Notes: generated from the letters alone by a model not told the origin. Numbered from the stretch's first letter, positions 9,135-17,797 are shown. The stretch: DNA of 64,000 nucleotides from Terrimicrobium sacchariphilum (GCF_001613545.1 NZ_BDCO01000002.1:1984001-2048000); one strand, 5' to 3'. A program made the numbers and translations.

Positions 9135-9652
9135 CGAGCACTTTGCCACCGCTTGCGGTTTCACCCCTCGAGATCGCGGCCCGATACGTCGGGACCCGGG
9201 AGACTTCGCGCAACCAGGGGCCGGAAATCGCGCTCTTCTGGAACGATACCAGCTATCCGCAGGGCGACGATAACCGGGAGCCGTGGTGCGCGGCCTTTGT
9301 GTGCTTCTGCCTGGCTGAAGCTGCCCGGCAAGGATGGCGTCCGAAGGTCAAAGCGCTCCCCAAGGAGGCGGCTGTCCGGTACTTCCTCGACTGGTGCCGG
9401 GGGCGCTACGGCGTCGAGGTGTGGGCGAACGACGGCAAACGGCTACCGCAGGCCGGAGATATCGCCGTTTTCCTGCCGAAGCTCTCCCATATCGGATTTG
9501 TCGAGAGCGTGTCCGGACGCACGTTGAACACGATCGAGGGGAACACTGACGACGGCGGAAGCAGGGAAGGGGATGGCGTTCACCGGCGGCAGAGGGCACT
9601 ATCGTTTCCCGGGTGGTTTGTGCGATTCCAGAATCCTATCACCTCGGCTTGA
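9131..9652 (+). CDS. Endolysin, CHAP/NlpC-like peptidoglycan amidase or peptidase
   Basis: 173 residues, ATGA overlap with the DUF1353 gene. It has the Cys/His amidase layout: EPWCAAFV (C53), SHIGFV (H120) and TIEGNT (E136, N138), the nucleophile, base and polar residues of CHAP/NlpC-P60-like cell-wall hydrolases. No signal peptide is visible, so release by a holin or spanin-type partner is expected. This is the last gene of the plus-strand late operon and its end overlaps the convergent gene by 14 bases. Exact bond specificity cannot be read from the sequence. Confidence 0.75.
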   Translation: MTSTLPPLAVSPLEIAARYVGTRETSRNQGPEIALFWNDTSYPQGDDNREPWCAAFVCFCLAEAARQGWRPKVKALPKEAAVRYFLDWCRGRYGVEVWANDGKRLPQAGDIAVFLPKLSHIGFVESVSGRTLNTIEGNTDDGGSREGDGVHRRQRALSFPGWFVRFQNPITSA

Positions 9653-10247
9653 TTCCCATATAGATTGTCACGTCAGGATTGGGAAGACTGGTTCCCGTCA
9701 TTAACATTGCTGCTCCTCCTCGAAAAACCGGTCCTTGTTCTGAAAAGGGAATCCCGGCTTTGGAAAAGGCTTCACGGACGGTGCTTACCATCTGCGGGTT
9801 ATCTCCAGTTATGGCCATTCCAACAAAGATCATGTTTGGCAATGTAAAGCCATTCGCACCAATTTCCCAATTTTCAAAACACTGCTGCAGATAATAGGTA
9901 TACATCTGCGATTCTGGGTCATTTCCCACCAATACAAAATTAAGCGTTCCTCTAGTTTCGGCCAAAGCGCTTCTAAGAATTTTATCTTGCTCCTTTGTGA
10001 TTTCTCGCCACGAAACTCGCTGTTGGAGCTCTTTATATCTTACTAGATTATCCGAGTTCTCCTTCTGAAGCTTTGCAACAACCTGTCGCGATTCCATTTT
10101 GTCTCGCTCCATCGCTCTTTCTTTATTTTTTGAATCCTGGGTTGTAAAAAAAAGGGCGATGGCAGTGAAAAAGCCTGCCAGAAGACCGAGTCCCACGCTG
10201 GCTATTGTGCACCAACTTCCAAGTAATGATGTAAGTTCAGGGTTCAT
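9639..10247 (-). CDS. Membrane-anchored coiled-coil protein in prophage accessory spot
   Basis: 202 residues from ATG 10247, chosen because it forms an ATGA overlap with the upstream gene's stop. A hydrophobic segment lies at about residues 8-35 (SLLGSWCTIASVGLGLLAGF), then a charged helix (KERAMERDKMESRQVVAKLQ, coiled coil), then a globular C-terminal half (LNFVLVGNDPESQ, TVREAFSKAGI). It lies opposite to the late genes, beside the integrase, where temperate phages carry lysogeny-expressed cargo. Function unknown; a cytosolic sensor domain on a membrane anchor is plausible. Confidence 0.55.
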   Translation of the reverse strand: MNPELTSLLGSWCTIASVGLGLLAGFFTAIALFFTTQDSKNKERAMERDKMESRQVVAKLQKENSDNLVRYKELQQRVSWREITKEQDKILRSALAETRGTLNFVLVGNDPESQMYTYYLQQCFENWEIGANGFTLPNMIFVGMAITGDNPQMVSTVREAFSKAGIPFSEQGPVFRGGAAMLMTGTSLPNPDVTIYMGIKPR

Positions 10248-10717
10248 AAGCATGTTGTTTTTGCTTTCATTTCGGAGGTCAAGCGTTGACTTGGTGAAAG
10301 GCCTAGACCCCACACTTTCCGTAGCCTTTGCCACTCGGTATATCTGGCTTGGATTGTTTCCAGACGTGCAAGGGTGCTTTCCCGCATCGATTCAATCGAG
10401 TGCGCCCATCGTTCTCCCCTCAGAATGGCTATTTCCCAAGCGATAGCGGTCTGACATTCCGGGTGTGTCTCGGGATACCATTTCCCATCGAGGCGAAAGT
10501 ACCAGCCAGGATCTACGTTCCAATGGCCTATGGTCCATTCTTTGCCCGCCTCATCGCGTAGAACGATATCGCGCTCTTTTTTATCCACAATTCGCAGCAA
10601 TGCTCCGTCGGGGAGGCCCGGGGGAAGCGGGTATTGTGGAATCTCCGTGGTCCAAGCGGGTTCACCGATCAAAAATTCCCGCTTCATGGCCATTCCGAGG
10701 ACCGTTCGCGTACCCAT
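10244..10717 (-). CDS. Unknown prophage accessory protein
   Basis: Up to 157 residues; ATGs at 10717, 10693 and 10687 are all possible starts and none has a strong Shine-Dalgarno. The N-terminal half is beta-like and Trp/Pro-rich (YPLPPGLPDGALLRIVDKK, WYFRLDGKWYPE); the C-terminal half is a long charged helix. The stop overlaps the ATG of the membrane coiled-coil gene, so the two are translationally coupled and likely work together. No family recognised. Confidence 0.5.
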   Translation of the reverse strand: MGTRTVLGMAMKREFLIGEPAWTTEIPQYPLPPGLPDGALLRIVDKKERDIVLRDEAGKEWTIGHWNVDPGWYFRLDGKWYPETHPECQTAIAWEIAILRGERWAHSIESMRESTLARLETIQARYTEWQRLRKVWGLGLSPSQRLTSEMKAKTTCL

Positions 10718-10758
10718 TCCGAGACGATCACGGGAAGGCTGCGCATGGTCAAGGATCG

Positions 10759-10780
10759 GAATCGTGAAAAGTCACGATTC
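10759..10780. terminator. 9-bp hairpin between integrase and accessory pair
   Basis: GAATCGTGA and its exact complement TCACGATTC are separated by AAAG. It lies just after the integrase stop and before the accessory gene start on the minus strand. There is no strong T-run on either strand, so it may be a terminator or an operator for a phage regulator. Confidence 0.4.
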
Positions 10781-10808
10781 TTCTAGCATCAGGCTCCGGC
10801 AAATGCCG

Positions 10809-11852
10809 CTACAGTGCCCACCACTTTCGCCAGTCAGCTTTTTTCGCTGGAACGGCGTAAACGCGTTGGACCATAGCGGGCGAGGTGTGGCCCATCTGAA
10901 AGGCCGTGAGCCCCGGGTTCTTTGTCTTCGCGAGGTGGTAGGTTGCAAAGGAGTGACGAAGGCAGTTTTTCGGCCATTCCTTCCAGTCCATCGGGCCGAG
11001 GATGTATCGTTCCCTGTAGGTGTGCAGCTTGCGACCAACGACGGGTACAAGCTTCCCGACGCCTGAGATTTCTTCCTTTCGCCGAATCAGGGGCGGCATC
11101 ATGTCGACGATTCGCTCGAAGAATCCGCCCGAGTCCTTTTGAACGCCTGGGCGGATATGAATTTGCTCGGCCTTCGTGTCGATGTCTTCCCAATTCATCC
11201 GAACCATTTCCTCTGAGCGCAGCCCGGCGAATGCGCCAAGGAGGACGGTTGCGCGGAGCCATTTGGGCATCTCGAGAGCGAGCACGGTTTCGAGATCCTC
11301 GGGAGTGAGAATGTTCCGCAGCGGCCGCGACGTCGGACAGTCGATTGCTCGCATGGGGTTCCGGTCGATCATGTCTCGGCGTTCAGCCCATCGGAAGAAC
11401 ATGCGGAGGTAGCGAAAATATCCGGCCTGGGTGGTTCCGTTCGTCTCACCTTTCCGCATGATGGATTCGACGTGCTCGGGGCCAATCGCCTTTAGGCTCA
11501 TGGCTCCGAAGCGTTCCTTGAGGATGCCACAGATTTGCTCGGTCTTTTGGCGGTGCGACTTGCTCGAGCCTTCGACGCGAGGGAGGAACTGAGCCACGGC
11601 GGCTTTTACGGTCAGCCCGCCGGTTTCGATTGATTGTCGGCCCTGATTGCGGATCTGATCGACCAGCTGCGAGCCTACGGAGATGGCCTCCTCCTCGGAA
11701 TCCCAGAAGCTCCGGAGTTTCTTCCCGGCAAAGCTGGCTCGGATTTCCAGCTTGAAAGGCTTACGGGCAGGGTCACTCCACTTGGTGACGAAGAACTCTT
11801 TGCACTCGAAGAGTGGTTTAGCGGGTTTGGGTCTTGTGTCCGCTGTGTCCAT
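10809..11852 (-). CDS. Tyrosine recombinase / phage integrase
   Basis: 347 residues from ATG 11852 (an in-frame upstream extension to 11888 is less likely). The N-terminal SAM-like core-binding region is followed by the catalytic domain: AGLRSEE (Arg I), CLRHSFATY (box II Arg/His, with Asn where the first His of HxxR is often found), MGHTSPAMVQRVYA (His and the nucleophilic Tyr). It catalyses site-specific integration and excision. Its 5' end is ~120 bp from the 3' end of tRNA-Ser(CGA), the usual layout for an integrase beside its attachment site. Confidence 0.9.
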   Translation of the reverse strand: MDTADTRPKPAKPLFECKEFFVTKWSDPARKPFKLEIRASFAGKKLRSFWDSEEEAISVGSQLVDQIRNQGRQSIETGGLTVKAAVAQFLPRVEGSSKSHRQKTEQICGILKERFGAMSLKAIGPEHVESIMRKGETNGTTQAGYFRYLRMFFRWAERRDMIDRNPMRAIDCPTSRPLRNILTPEDLETVLALEMPKWLRATVLLGAFAGLRSEEMVRMNWEDIDTKAEQIHIRPGVQKDSGGFFERIVDMMPPLIRRKEEISGVGKLVPVVGRKLHTYRERYILGPMDWKEWPKNCLRHSFATYHLAKTKNPGLTAFQMGHTSPAMVQRVYAVPAKKADWRKWWAL

Positions 11853-11969
11853 TAACCCCGGATTAAACGCAATATTTCGCAACAGCAAGCAATGTTTCCG
11901 CCCGGTGAAATGCCTCCTTGTGGAGGCTCATAAACAGAGGCAGAAGAAGTATTTCCAGAGGGGAAATAC

Positions 11970-12060
11970 TGGCGGAAGGGGTGGGATTCGAACCCACGGA
12001 CCCTTTTGGGGTCGCACGATTTCGAGTCGTGTGCCTTAAACCGGACTCAGCCACCCTTCC
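11970..12060 (-). tRNA. tRNA-Ser(CGA)
   Basis: 91 nt on the minus strand with acceptor arms GGAAGGG/CCCTTCC, an encoded CCA end, a class II long variable arm, the T-loop GTTCGAATC and anticodon loop CTCGAAA (anticodon CGA). The 3' end points toward the integrase, so the prophage att core probably overlaps it and the gene is restored by integration. The other att copy would lie left of the window. Confidence 0.95.
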
Positions 12061-12286
12061 TAAAGAGGACGGGGAGTATTGCGCAGGAGGAAGGGTTTGT
12101 CCAGTGCCCTCCGGAGGATTTTTCCATCCGGCCTCCAGGAGGTTCCACGCCGGAGCACTTCGGTAAGTTGTCGAAGAGTTTGAGCGTGGGACGATCTGGC
12201 AGACGGCGCGCTGGAGGCTGCTTCATCTCACTTGTTTCCGGCCTGTCAGTCCCTGCGCCGCCAGGCCACCGTGCCGTTGAAAACGC

Positions 12287-13372
12287 CTACAGGATATGCC
12301 GTGCACCCAGCCAGGTGATGAAAAGGCCCAATACAAGGAGAATGGCGCTGGAAAAGTAGGGGGCGCGGGCTGCCAGTGAGGAGAACCAGGAGAATCTTTT
12401 CGAGGCGTGCTGTACCCCCCATGCGGCGGCAGCACCGACGGTCACCATGGTGAGGGCGAGACCGAAGCTGAAACAGGCGACGAGGGTGAAGCCAAGGATG
12501 AATTGCTTCAACTGCAGACAGACGAGCAATACCGTGATCGCGGCGGGGCAGGGGAGCAGACCTCCAGTGAGGCCGAAGACCACAATCTGCCCGGTGGTGA
12601 CATGGCGGTTGCGAAATCTGCGTGCAATGTCAGCCGCGTGTTCGCGTTCATGCGTATCCTGGAAGTTGCCGCCAGAAAGGTCCAGATGTTCGTGTTCCTC
12701 GAAGGTTACGCTGTATCCTTGGCCTTTGGGTTCCACCCGAAGCTCGGCAGTGAAGGCGTGAGGCTCGGGCAGCTCGGATGTGGCCTCCCAGTAATCTCCC
12801 GAGCGGGTGAATTGGTAGATTTCCCGCGAATCGTCAGGGCGGGAGACTTCCACAATCGGGGCGCTGGTTTGCGTGAGGGGCCCATAGACCCGGAATCGTG
12901 GAGGCACGCCGTCTTCGTGGATGCAGACTTCGATTTGTCCGAGGTTCGTTGAGACGATCTGGCCGCCATGGGCGCCTGCTCCAGAGGCATCATGATGATG
13001 GTGGTGCTCATGATAAGCCGCATCAAGCTGATCCCGGCGGGTCCGCCAGAACATCCACCCGGCGAGGGCGACGATGATGAGCCCGGAAATGAACTGGAAA
13101 TACGGCTCCGTGGTTTCGACATCCCACCGGGAGCCAAAATGCAGTGCTGTTGCCGCCAGCAGCCAGATGACGAAAGAGTGCGAGATCGCGGCCGACAGTC
13201 CGAGCAGGACAGCTTGTGCCACTGTGCCGCGGATCGCGATGATGAAGGCCGCCATCATCGTCTTGGAATGGCCGGGTTCCAGTCCATGCAGGATGCCGAG
13301 GAGCACCGCTGTCGGAATGAACAGCCAGGCATTTGCCGCTCCCTGGGTGATTAATTCCTGGAATGATGTCAC
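12287..13372 (-). CDS. NicO/RcnA-family nickel/cobalt exporter
   Basis: 361 residues. The N-terminal half has the family signature HGLEPGHSKTM (near residue 29), followed by membrane helices. A central cytosolic or periplasmic region is rich in His (HEHHHHHDASG) and acidic residues, a likely metal-binding loop. The C-terminal half has GGLLPCPAAI, the second conserved NicO motif, and more helices. Such proteins export Ni2+ and/or Co2+ through the inner membrane. It is divergent from a CsoR/RcnR-family sensor with a dyad operator between them, which supports metal-induced efflux. RcnA-like is the best label; metal specificity is inferred. Confidence 0.85.
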   Translation of the reverse strand: MTSFQELITQGAANAWLFIPTAVLLGILHGLEPGHSKTMMAAFIIAIRGTVAQAVLLGLSAAISHSFVIWLLAATALHFGSRWDVETTEPYFQFISGLIIVALAGWMFWRTRRDQLDAAYHEHHHHHDASGAGAHGGQIVSTNLGQIEVCIHEDGVPPRFRVYGPLTQTSAPIVEVSRPDDSREIYQFTRSGDYWEATSELPEPHAFTAELRVEPKGQGYSVTFEEHEHLDLSGGNFQDTHEREHAADIARRFRNRHVTTGQIVVFGLTGGLLPCPAAITVLLVCLQLKQFILGFTLVACFSFGLALTMVTVGAAAAWGVQHASKRFSWFSSLAARAPYFSSAILLVLGLFITWLGARHIL

Positions 13373-13380
13373 GGATAGGG

Positions 13381-13399
13381 TATACCCCCTACCCCTATA
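13381..13399. promoter_or_regulatory. Candidate operator for the CsoR/RcnR-family repressor
   Basis: TATACCCCCTACCCCTATA lies in the 80-bp gap between the divergent exporter and sensor genes, 9 bp from the exporter start. TATA ends flank a G/C tract, the architecture of CsoR/RcnR/InrS-type operators (AT ends around a poly-G/C core). Binding would silence the exporter and possibly the sensor itself until metal is present. Confidence 0.6.
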
Positions 13400-13452
13400 A
13401 TGAGCAACCTTGCTCTGGCGGAAAAATCTTTCACCCCGTATGATCGCGTGCG

Positions 13453-13740
13453 ATGTCGAATGACCTGCATCACCACCCGGAAGATGAAACCAAGGCGCTT
13501 AAAGCGCGTCTGCGCCGCATCGTTGGACAGCTTAACGGCATCGAGCGAATGCTGGAGGCCGACCGGGATTGCGCGGATGTGCTGATGCAGCTCGTCTCGG
13601 CGCGGAAAGCGTTGAAGTCGCTTTCCGAGAGGGTGGTGAACATCCACATGAACCACTGCATCGAGGGTGCCCAGCATCCGGAGGAGGGCAAGCGCCGCCT
13701 GCGCGAACTCCTCTCCGTGCTGGAGCGATACGTCGAATAG
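13453..13740 (+). CDS. CsoR/RcnR-family metal-sensing repressor, InrS-like ligand set
   Basis: 95 residues, all-helical family without a classical HTH. C40, H65 and C69 occupy the Cys-His-Cys positions of CsoR-type sensors (spacing 25 and 4), and H8 lies 32 residues before C40. From memory this matches InrS of Synechocystis (His21, Cys53, His78, Cys82), a nickel sensor, rather than RcnR, where the last position is His. It should repress the divergent NicO exporter and release DNA on Ni2+ (or Cu+) binding. Metal identity is inference. Confidence 0.8.
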   Translation: MSNDLHHHPEDETKALKARLRRIVGQLNGIERMLEADRDCADVLMQLVSARKALKSLSERVVNIHMNHCIEGAQHPEEGKRRLRELLSVLERYVE

Positions 13741-13762
13741 GCGCTGCGATTGAGGCAGCGCC
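13740..13762. terminator. GC-rich hairpin between convergent genes
   Basis: GGCGCTGC pairs exactly with GCAGCGCC across a 7-nt loop, directly after the repressor stop and before the stop of the convergent PEP-CTERM gene. There is no clear T-run, so termination is plausible, not proven. Confidence 0.45.
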
Positions 13763-13780
13763 GTGGCGGGACAGCGAAAG

Positions 13781-15004
13781 CTAGCTTTGCCGGCGTCTGC
13801 GCCGGGCAACGAAGACGAATGTCATTCCCAATGCGAGGCAGAGAAGGGTGGCCGTCTGCGGCTCGGGTACGACGGTGAGGATCAGGTTGGTATTGGAATC
13901 CGAAAGACTGAGCGTGCCTGTGTAGCCATTGCCCAGGTCGACGCTCGTATTGGCTCCCAATGTTCCCGAGATCGTGGAGGCGGTATCGAAGAGGACATAA
14001 ACCCCTGAGCCAAATCCTGCGAGGGTGGTGAAGTCGAAGTCCGTTGCCTCCAGCAGGCCCGTGCCGATGTCCAGCGTGCCGCTGGTCATTATGATCTGGT
14101 CATAGGTTGACCCCGGGGTGATGTTCGACCCCAACTCAAAGATGAACGCGCCTGTATTGGCACCTCCGACGGCAGCTTTCGCATCGAGAGATCCCGTGCC
14201 GAGGGCAAAGGTGAGGCTTTCCACGGAGGCTCCGCCGGAACCTCCCGCGGTCAGCTTCGCGCCCGATCCCAGCGTGACTCCGGAGTTGACTGCGGAAAGA
14301 TTGATCGTGCCAGTTCCCCCGAGGATGCCGCCGGTAACATTGTAGGCGGTGGCCGATGTCGTGCCGGAACTCACCGTGTGGGAGCCGTTGATGAGGAGCG
14401 TTCCGGACGAAACAGTTGTTTGTCCGGTGTAGGTATTGCTGCCGGTGGAAGTCAGGATGCCATTTCCGCTTTTGGTGATCCTGCTGATCTTGACTGCATC
14501 CCCATCGGTGATAGCGCCATTAATATTCGTTGTGCCATCTCCAGTGATATTGATGGTTCCGCCGCCGTTCGTGTTGGAGTAAAAGGCGGTGTTGATCGTT
14601 AGCGTGATTCCGCTTTTTACCGTAACGGATGGAGTGGTTCCAGACATCCGCGTGGCAAAACTGCCGCTAATGGTGAGATTCTGGGTGGCTTCGGATAAAT
14701 CCAGTGAGCCAACGGTGAGTGTTCCGCCTGTGGATAGAGTCACCGCATGTCCTGGATCGAGGATCACAATAGAGTCAGCGCTGATTCCCGCAGTGTTGAC
14801 TGAAGCGGTAGTGTTCGCGAAAACGTTGTTAAAGATAATACGAGATCCTGAAGGGTTGGTAACGGTGTCGTTTGGAGCGGCATAGGTGCCAGCAGTCTTC
14901 AGGTTCAGGCTATTATCAGCCTTGATCAAATCTGCAGCGTGCGTGGAGGGAATCCCTGCGGCAACGCTCAGAGCAAGGGCCAGCTTGGGGAAGGGGATCT
15001 TCAT
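13781..15004 (-). CDS. PEP-CTERM protein with autotransporter-type beta-strand repeats
   Basis: 407 residues from ATG 15004. A signal peptide (MKIPFPKLALALSVAAGIPSTHA) is followed by a long Ser/Thr/Gly/Asn-rich beta-helix region with a PATR-like repeat (GNGILTSTGSNTYTGQTTVS), and a C-terminal sorting signal: VPEPQ, a hydrophobic helix and RRRRR. PEP-CTERM proteins are cleaved by an exosortase and delivered to the cell surface or exopolysaccharide matrix. Low-charge, repeat-rich composition is usual for the group. No autotransporter barrel is present. No enzymatic domain is seen; adhesion or matrix role is inferred. Confidence 0.85.
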   Translation of the reverse strand: MKIPFPKLALALSVAAGIPSTHAADLIKADNSLNLKTAGTYAAPNDTVTNPSGSRIIFNNVFANTTASVNTAGISADSIVILDPGHAVTLSTGGTLTVGSLDLSEATQNLTISGSFATRMSGTTPSVTVKSGITLTINTAFYSNTNGGGTINITGDGTTNINGAITDGDAVKISRITKSGNGILTSTGSNTYTGQTTVSSGTLLINGSHTVSSGTTSATAYNVTGGILGGTGTINLSAVNSGVTLGSGAKLTAGGSGGASVESLTFALGTGSLDAKAAVGGANTGAFIFELGSNITPGSTYDQIIMTSGTLDIGTGLLEATDFDFTTLAGFGSGVYVLFDTASTISGTLGANTSVDLGNGYTGTLSLSDSNTNLILTVVPEPQTATLLCLALGMTFVFVARRRRRQS

Positions 15005-15261
15005 GACGGCACCGTACATCGGGTCGTCGGGAAATAGAAAGGGGCAGGCGTGCCAAGATTGTTCTTACCGTAGAATTCGTGAGTGCGGTGTTTCTTTTCT
15101 TTCGAAGATCAGTTCAATGCGTTGAATGAAATTTCCCCGCAAAACCGCCTCCGCGGGATTGTTGGGTCGAGGGAGCGCCGGATACGGTTGCACTCCCTTG
15201 GAGAGGCGACCGCCTGACCGACTTAGGCAATCGCATCCTTTGCTAGTGATCCCCTGATATT

Positions 15262-17352
15262 ATGACATCATCTGAAGCTTCTCGCCCTTTGCTCATTCCG
15301 GGCTTCCGGAAAATCCTCCATGGTGGAGATTATAATCCCGACCAGTGGTTGAATGCTCCCGAGATCATTGACGAGGACTTTCGACTGATGTCACTGGCAG
15401 GATGCAATACCTTCACTCTCGGTGTTTTTGGCTGGACGAGTTACGAGCGCGACGAGGGTGTCTATGATTTTGAATGGCTCGACCGGATATTTGACCGGAT
15501 GGCGGGGCAGGGTCACAAGGTGATCCTCGCCACACCTAGCGGGGCGAAGCCTGCCTGGATGTCGCAAAAGTATCCCGAGATCCGGAGGGTCAATGCCCAG
15601 GGGCTGCGGGAGCCGCACTGGCACAGGCATAATCACTGCTGGTCGTCGCCCGTTTACCGGGAGAAAGTGAGGGCGATCAATGAGCGTCTCGCTGATCGTT
15701 ATGGCCAGCATCCGGCTCTGGCGATGTGGCATATCTCCAATGAGCTCGGCAACGACGATCTCCAGGGGCAGTGCTTCTGCTCTCTCTGCCTGGAGCAATG
15801 GCAGCGCTGGCTGGAGCGGAAGTACGGGACGCTGGAAAACCTGAACCGCTCCTGGTGGGCCGCCTTCTGGAGCCATGAGTTTACAGCCTGGGAGCAGATC
15901 GATCCCCGGGATTGGAGCGTCGACAGTCTCTCGGTGGACTGGCTGCGGTTTAGGAACTGGCAGCTTCAGGATTGGTATGAGTTTGAGGCGGGGACAGTTC
16001 GGCCGCTTTCGCCTGGTGTGCCGATTTCAACCAATTTCATGGGCATGCATTCGTGGATCGATTATGCCGCGCTCTCTCACAAGGTGGATCTGGTCATGGA
16101 TGATCAATATCCGGCTTATGAGATCGATGATCCCGATCTCATCCAGTCCGCAGCGGCGATCAGCTTCAAGGATAACTACTATCGCTGTTTCAAGCCGGAT
16201 CGCCCATGGATGCTGGTGGAGAGTTGTCCGGACGCGCCGCAGTGGAAGTCTCGCATGCGACCGAAGCCTGCGGCGGTGCATCAGTTGGAAATGCTTCAGG
16301 CCCTCGGACATGGTGCCGAGGGGACGTGCTACTTTCAATGGCGTAAAGGACGGGGAAGCCGGGAAAAACTCCACGGGGCGGTGGTGGACCACTCCGGTCG
16401 CGCCGATGGCCGGGTCTTTCGCAGCGTGGCAGATTTGTCCCTCAGCTATGAACGGTTGGAACCGGTTCTCGGCTCCGTGCCTCAACCAGCGCGCGTCGGC
16501 CTCGTTTACGACCTGGAGGCGCGGTGGGGATTGGAATTCTCCGAAGGGGCTGCTCGCGGCAATGATGCGTACGACGTGGTCGCAGGTCAGCATCACTTTG
16601 CCTTCTGGGAGAGGTCCATACCGGTGGACATCTTCCCATCCGAACACGATTTCACTCCCTACGAAATACTGGTTCTGCCTCAGCTCTGGATGCTCAAGTC
16701 CGGTGTCGCACGGAGGTTGGAATCCTTTGTCGAGCAAGGCGGCATCCTGGTGGCCACCTCATATCTCGGCATCTGTGACGAGACAAATCTTTGCCTCACT
16801 GGCGGCTGGCCTGGGGACGGGATGATGCGTCTCTTCGGCCTTTGGAACGAGGAATACGACACCCTTCCCGACGGGCAGAAGATCGCACTGGAACCCGCTG
16901 TCGGCGCTGCCCGTGGCCTGGGCGAGAGGCTGATGGCAAGCGTGCTTTGCGGCATCCTGCGCGATGTCGAGGCCGAGGTGGTCGCCACCTACTCGTCGGG
17001 GATGTTTGCGGGAACCCCTGCGATCACGAGAAATCGCCACGGAAGGGGCGAGGCCTGGTACATCGCTCCCCGATTGGAGGCTGACGCGTTGCGAGCATTT
17101 TACCGCCCTCTGATCGAGCGTCTGTCGCTGGAGAGCGCCTGGACGGGCGAGTTGCCTGCGGGTGTATCGGTCCAGTGCCGGATCGGTGACGGCGAGGACT
17201 ACGTGTTTATCGAGAACTTTACGCCGCAGCCCCAGGTGGTTTCCCTGGCAGGGATGAAGGTGCGTAATGTGTTGCTCGGTGAAGTGCTTGACGGTGCTCT
17301 TTGCCTCTCGCCAGCAGGATCGGCCGTGCTGGCGATCGATTCATCGCACTAA
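15262..17352 (+). CDS. GH42 beta-galactosidase
   Basis: 696 residues, the usual GH42 size. The N-terminal TIM barrel starts with ILHGGDYNPDQW; acid/base E161 lies in WHISNELGN and nucleophile E320 in MLVESCPD. A Cys cluster (CFCSLC, residues ~173-178) matches the structural zinc site of many GH42 enzymes. Trimerisation and beta-sandwich domains follow. It hydrolyses beta-galactosides (lactose, galacto-oligosaccharides or plant galactans). No signal peptide, so cytoplasmic. It stands alone, divergent from the PEP-CTERM gene with a 257-bp shared upstream region; no transporter is beside it. Confidence 0.92.
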   Translation: MTSSEASRPLLIPGFRKILHGGDYNPDQWLNAPEIIDEDFRLMSLAGCNTFTLGVFGWTSYERDEGVYDFEWLDRIFDRMAGQGHKVILATPSGAKPAWMSQKYPEIRRVNAQGLREPHWHRHNHCWSSPVYREKVRAINERLADRYGQHPALAMWHISNELGNDDLQGQCFCSLCLEQWQRWLERKYGTLENLNRSWWAAFWSHEFTAWEQIDPRDWSVDSLSVDWLRFRNWQLQDWYEFEAGTVRPLSPGVPISTNFMGMHSWIDYAALSHKVDLVMDDQYPAYEIDDPDLIQSAAAISFKDNYYRCFKPDRPWMLVESCPDAPQWKSRMRPKPAAVHQLEMLQALGHGAEGTCYFQWRKGRGSREKLHGAVVDHSGRADGRVFRSVADLSLSYERLEPVLGSVPQPARVGLVYDLEARWGLEFSEGAARGNDAYDVVAGQHHFAFWERSIPVDIFPSEHDFTPYEILVLPQLWMLKSGVARRLESFVEQGGILVATSYLGICDETNLCLTGGWPGDGMMRLFGLWNEEYDTLPDGQKIALEPAVGAARGLGERLMASVLCGILRDVEAEVVATYSSGMFAGTPAITRNRHGRGEAWYIAPRLEADALRAFYRPLIERLSLESAWTGELPAGVSVQCRIGDGEDYVFIENFTPQPQVVSLAGMKVRNVLLGEVLDGALCLSPAGSAVLAIDSSH

Positions 17353-17365
17353 CATCCGGGAGGCG

Positions 17366-17797
17366 TTAGCCGCAGCAGCCGCCCATTTTCATGGGAGCAG
17401 TGGAGTCCTTGATACTTCCGCAGGAGGACATCTGCTTACCCATGTAGGGATTTTGCACATCCTTGCTCTTTTGCACCCAGTCGGCTCCGGCCATGGGACA
17501 ACGGAAAACATAATACCCAGACTGGCCCGAGGCCAGTTTCTCCGCGGCGGCGCTGAGCGTGCGAAAGCTTTCGCGAGCTGCGTCGAGGGAGGCTGCCTCC
17601 GCCACCTGGGAGGCCGGTGCTGAGAGAGCGCCCTTCTCCCGGGCGAGTTTTTCCGCAGCCGCCTTGGCCGAGCCGAGGTTATCCTGGGCGAGTGCCGCGG
17701 AGACCGCCACGTACTCGTCGAGTTCAGCGCTCTGTGCACGGAGAAGCCCCGGCGCGAGGGATACGGCGATGGCGATGAGAAGGAGTGTTCTTTTCAT
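17366..17797 (-). CDS. Secreted DUF3347-type Cys/Met-rich protein
   Basis: 143 residues from ATG 17797 with a signal peptide (MKRTLLLIAIAVSLAPGLLRA). The body is an Ala-rich helical domain, then the DUF3347-type end: YYVFRCPMAG, NPYMGKQMSSCG and a terminal MKMGGCCG. DUF3347 domains occur with copper and heavy-metal efflux proteins (for example the end of some CusB-like proteins), and the Cys/Met residues suggest metal binding in the periplasm. Same strand and close behind the His-rich protein and the sigma-factor operon, so it may be a target of that regulator. Confidence 0.7.
   Translation of the reverse strand: MKRTLLLIAIAVSLAPGLLRAQSAELDEYVAVSAALAQDNLGSAKAAAEKLAREKGALSAPASQVAEAASLDAARESFRTLSAAAEKLASGQSGYYVFRCPMAGADWVQKSKDVQNPYMGKQMSSCGSIKDSTAPMKMGGCCG

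Noticed and set aside
12061-12286. Short minus-strand frame between tRNA-Ser(CGA) and the exporter
   Set aside because: About 55 Pro/Arg-rich codons without a ribosome site or similarity; treated as non-coding.
13400-13585. Alternative ORF starting at 13400 over the repressor
   Set aside because: The 13453 frame carries the CsoR/RcnR fold and ligands; the other frame does not.
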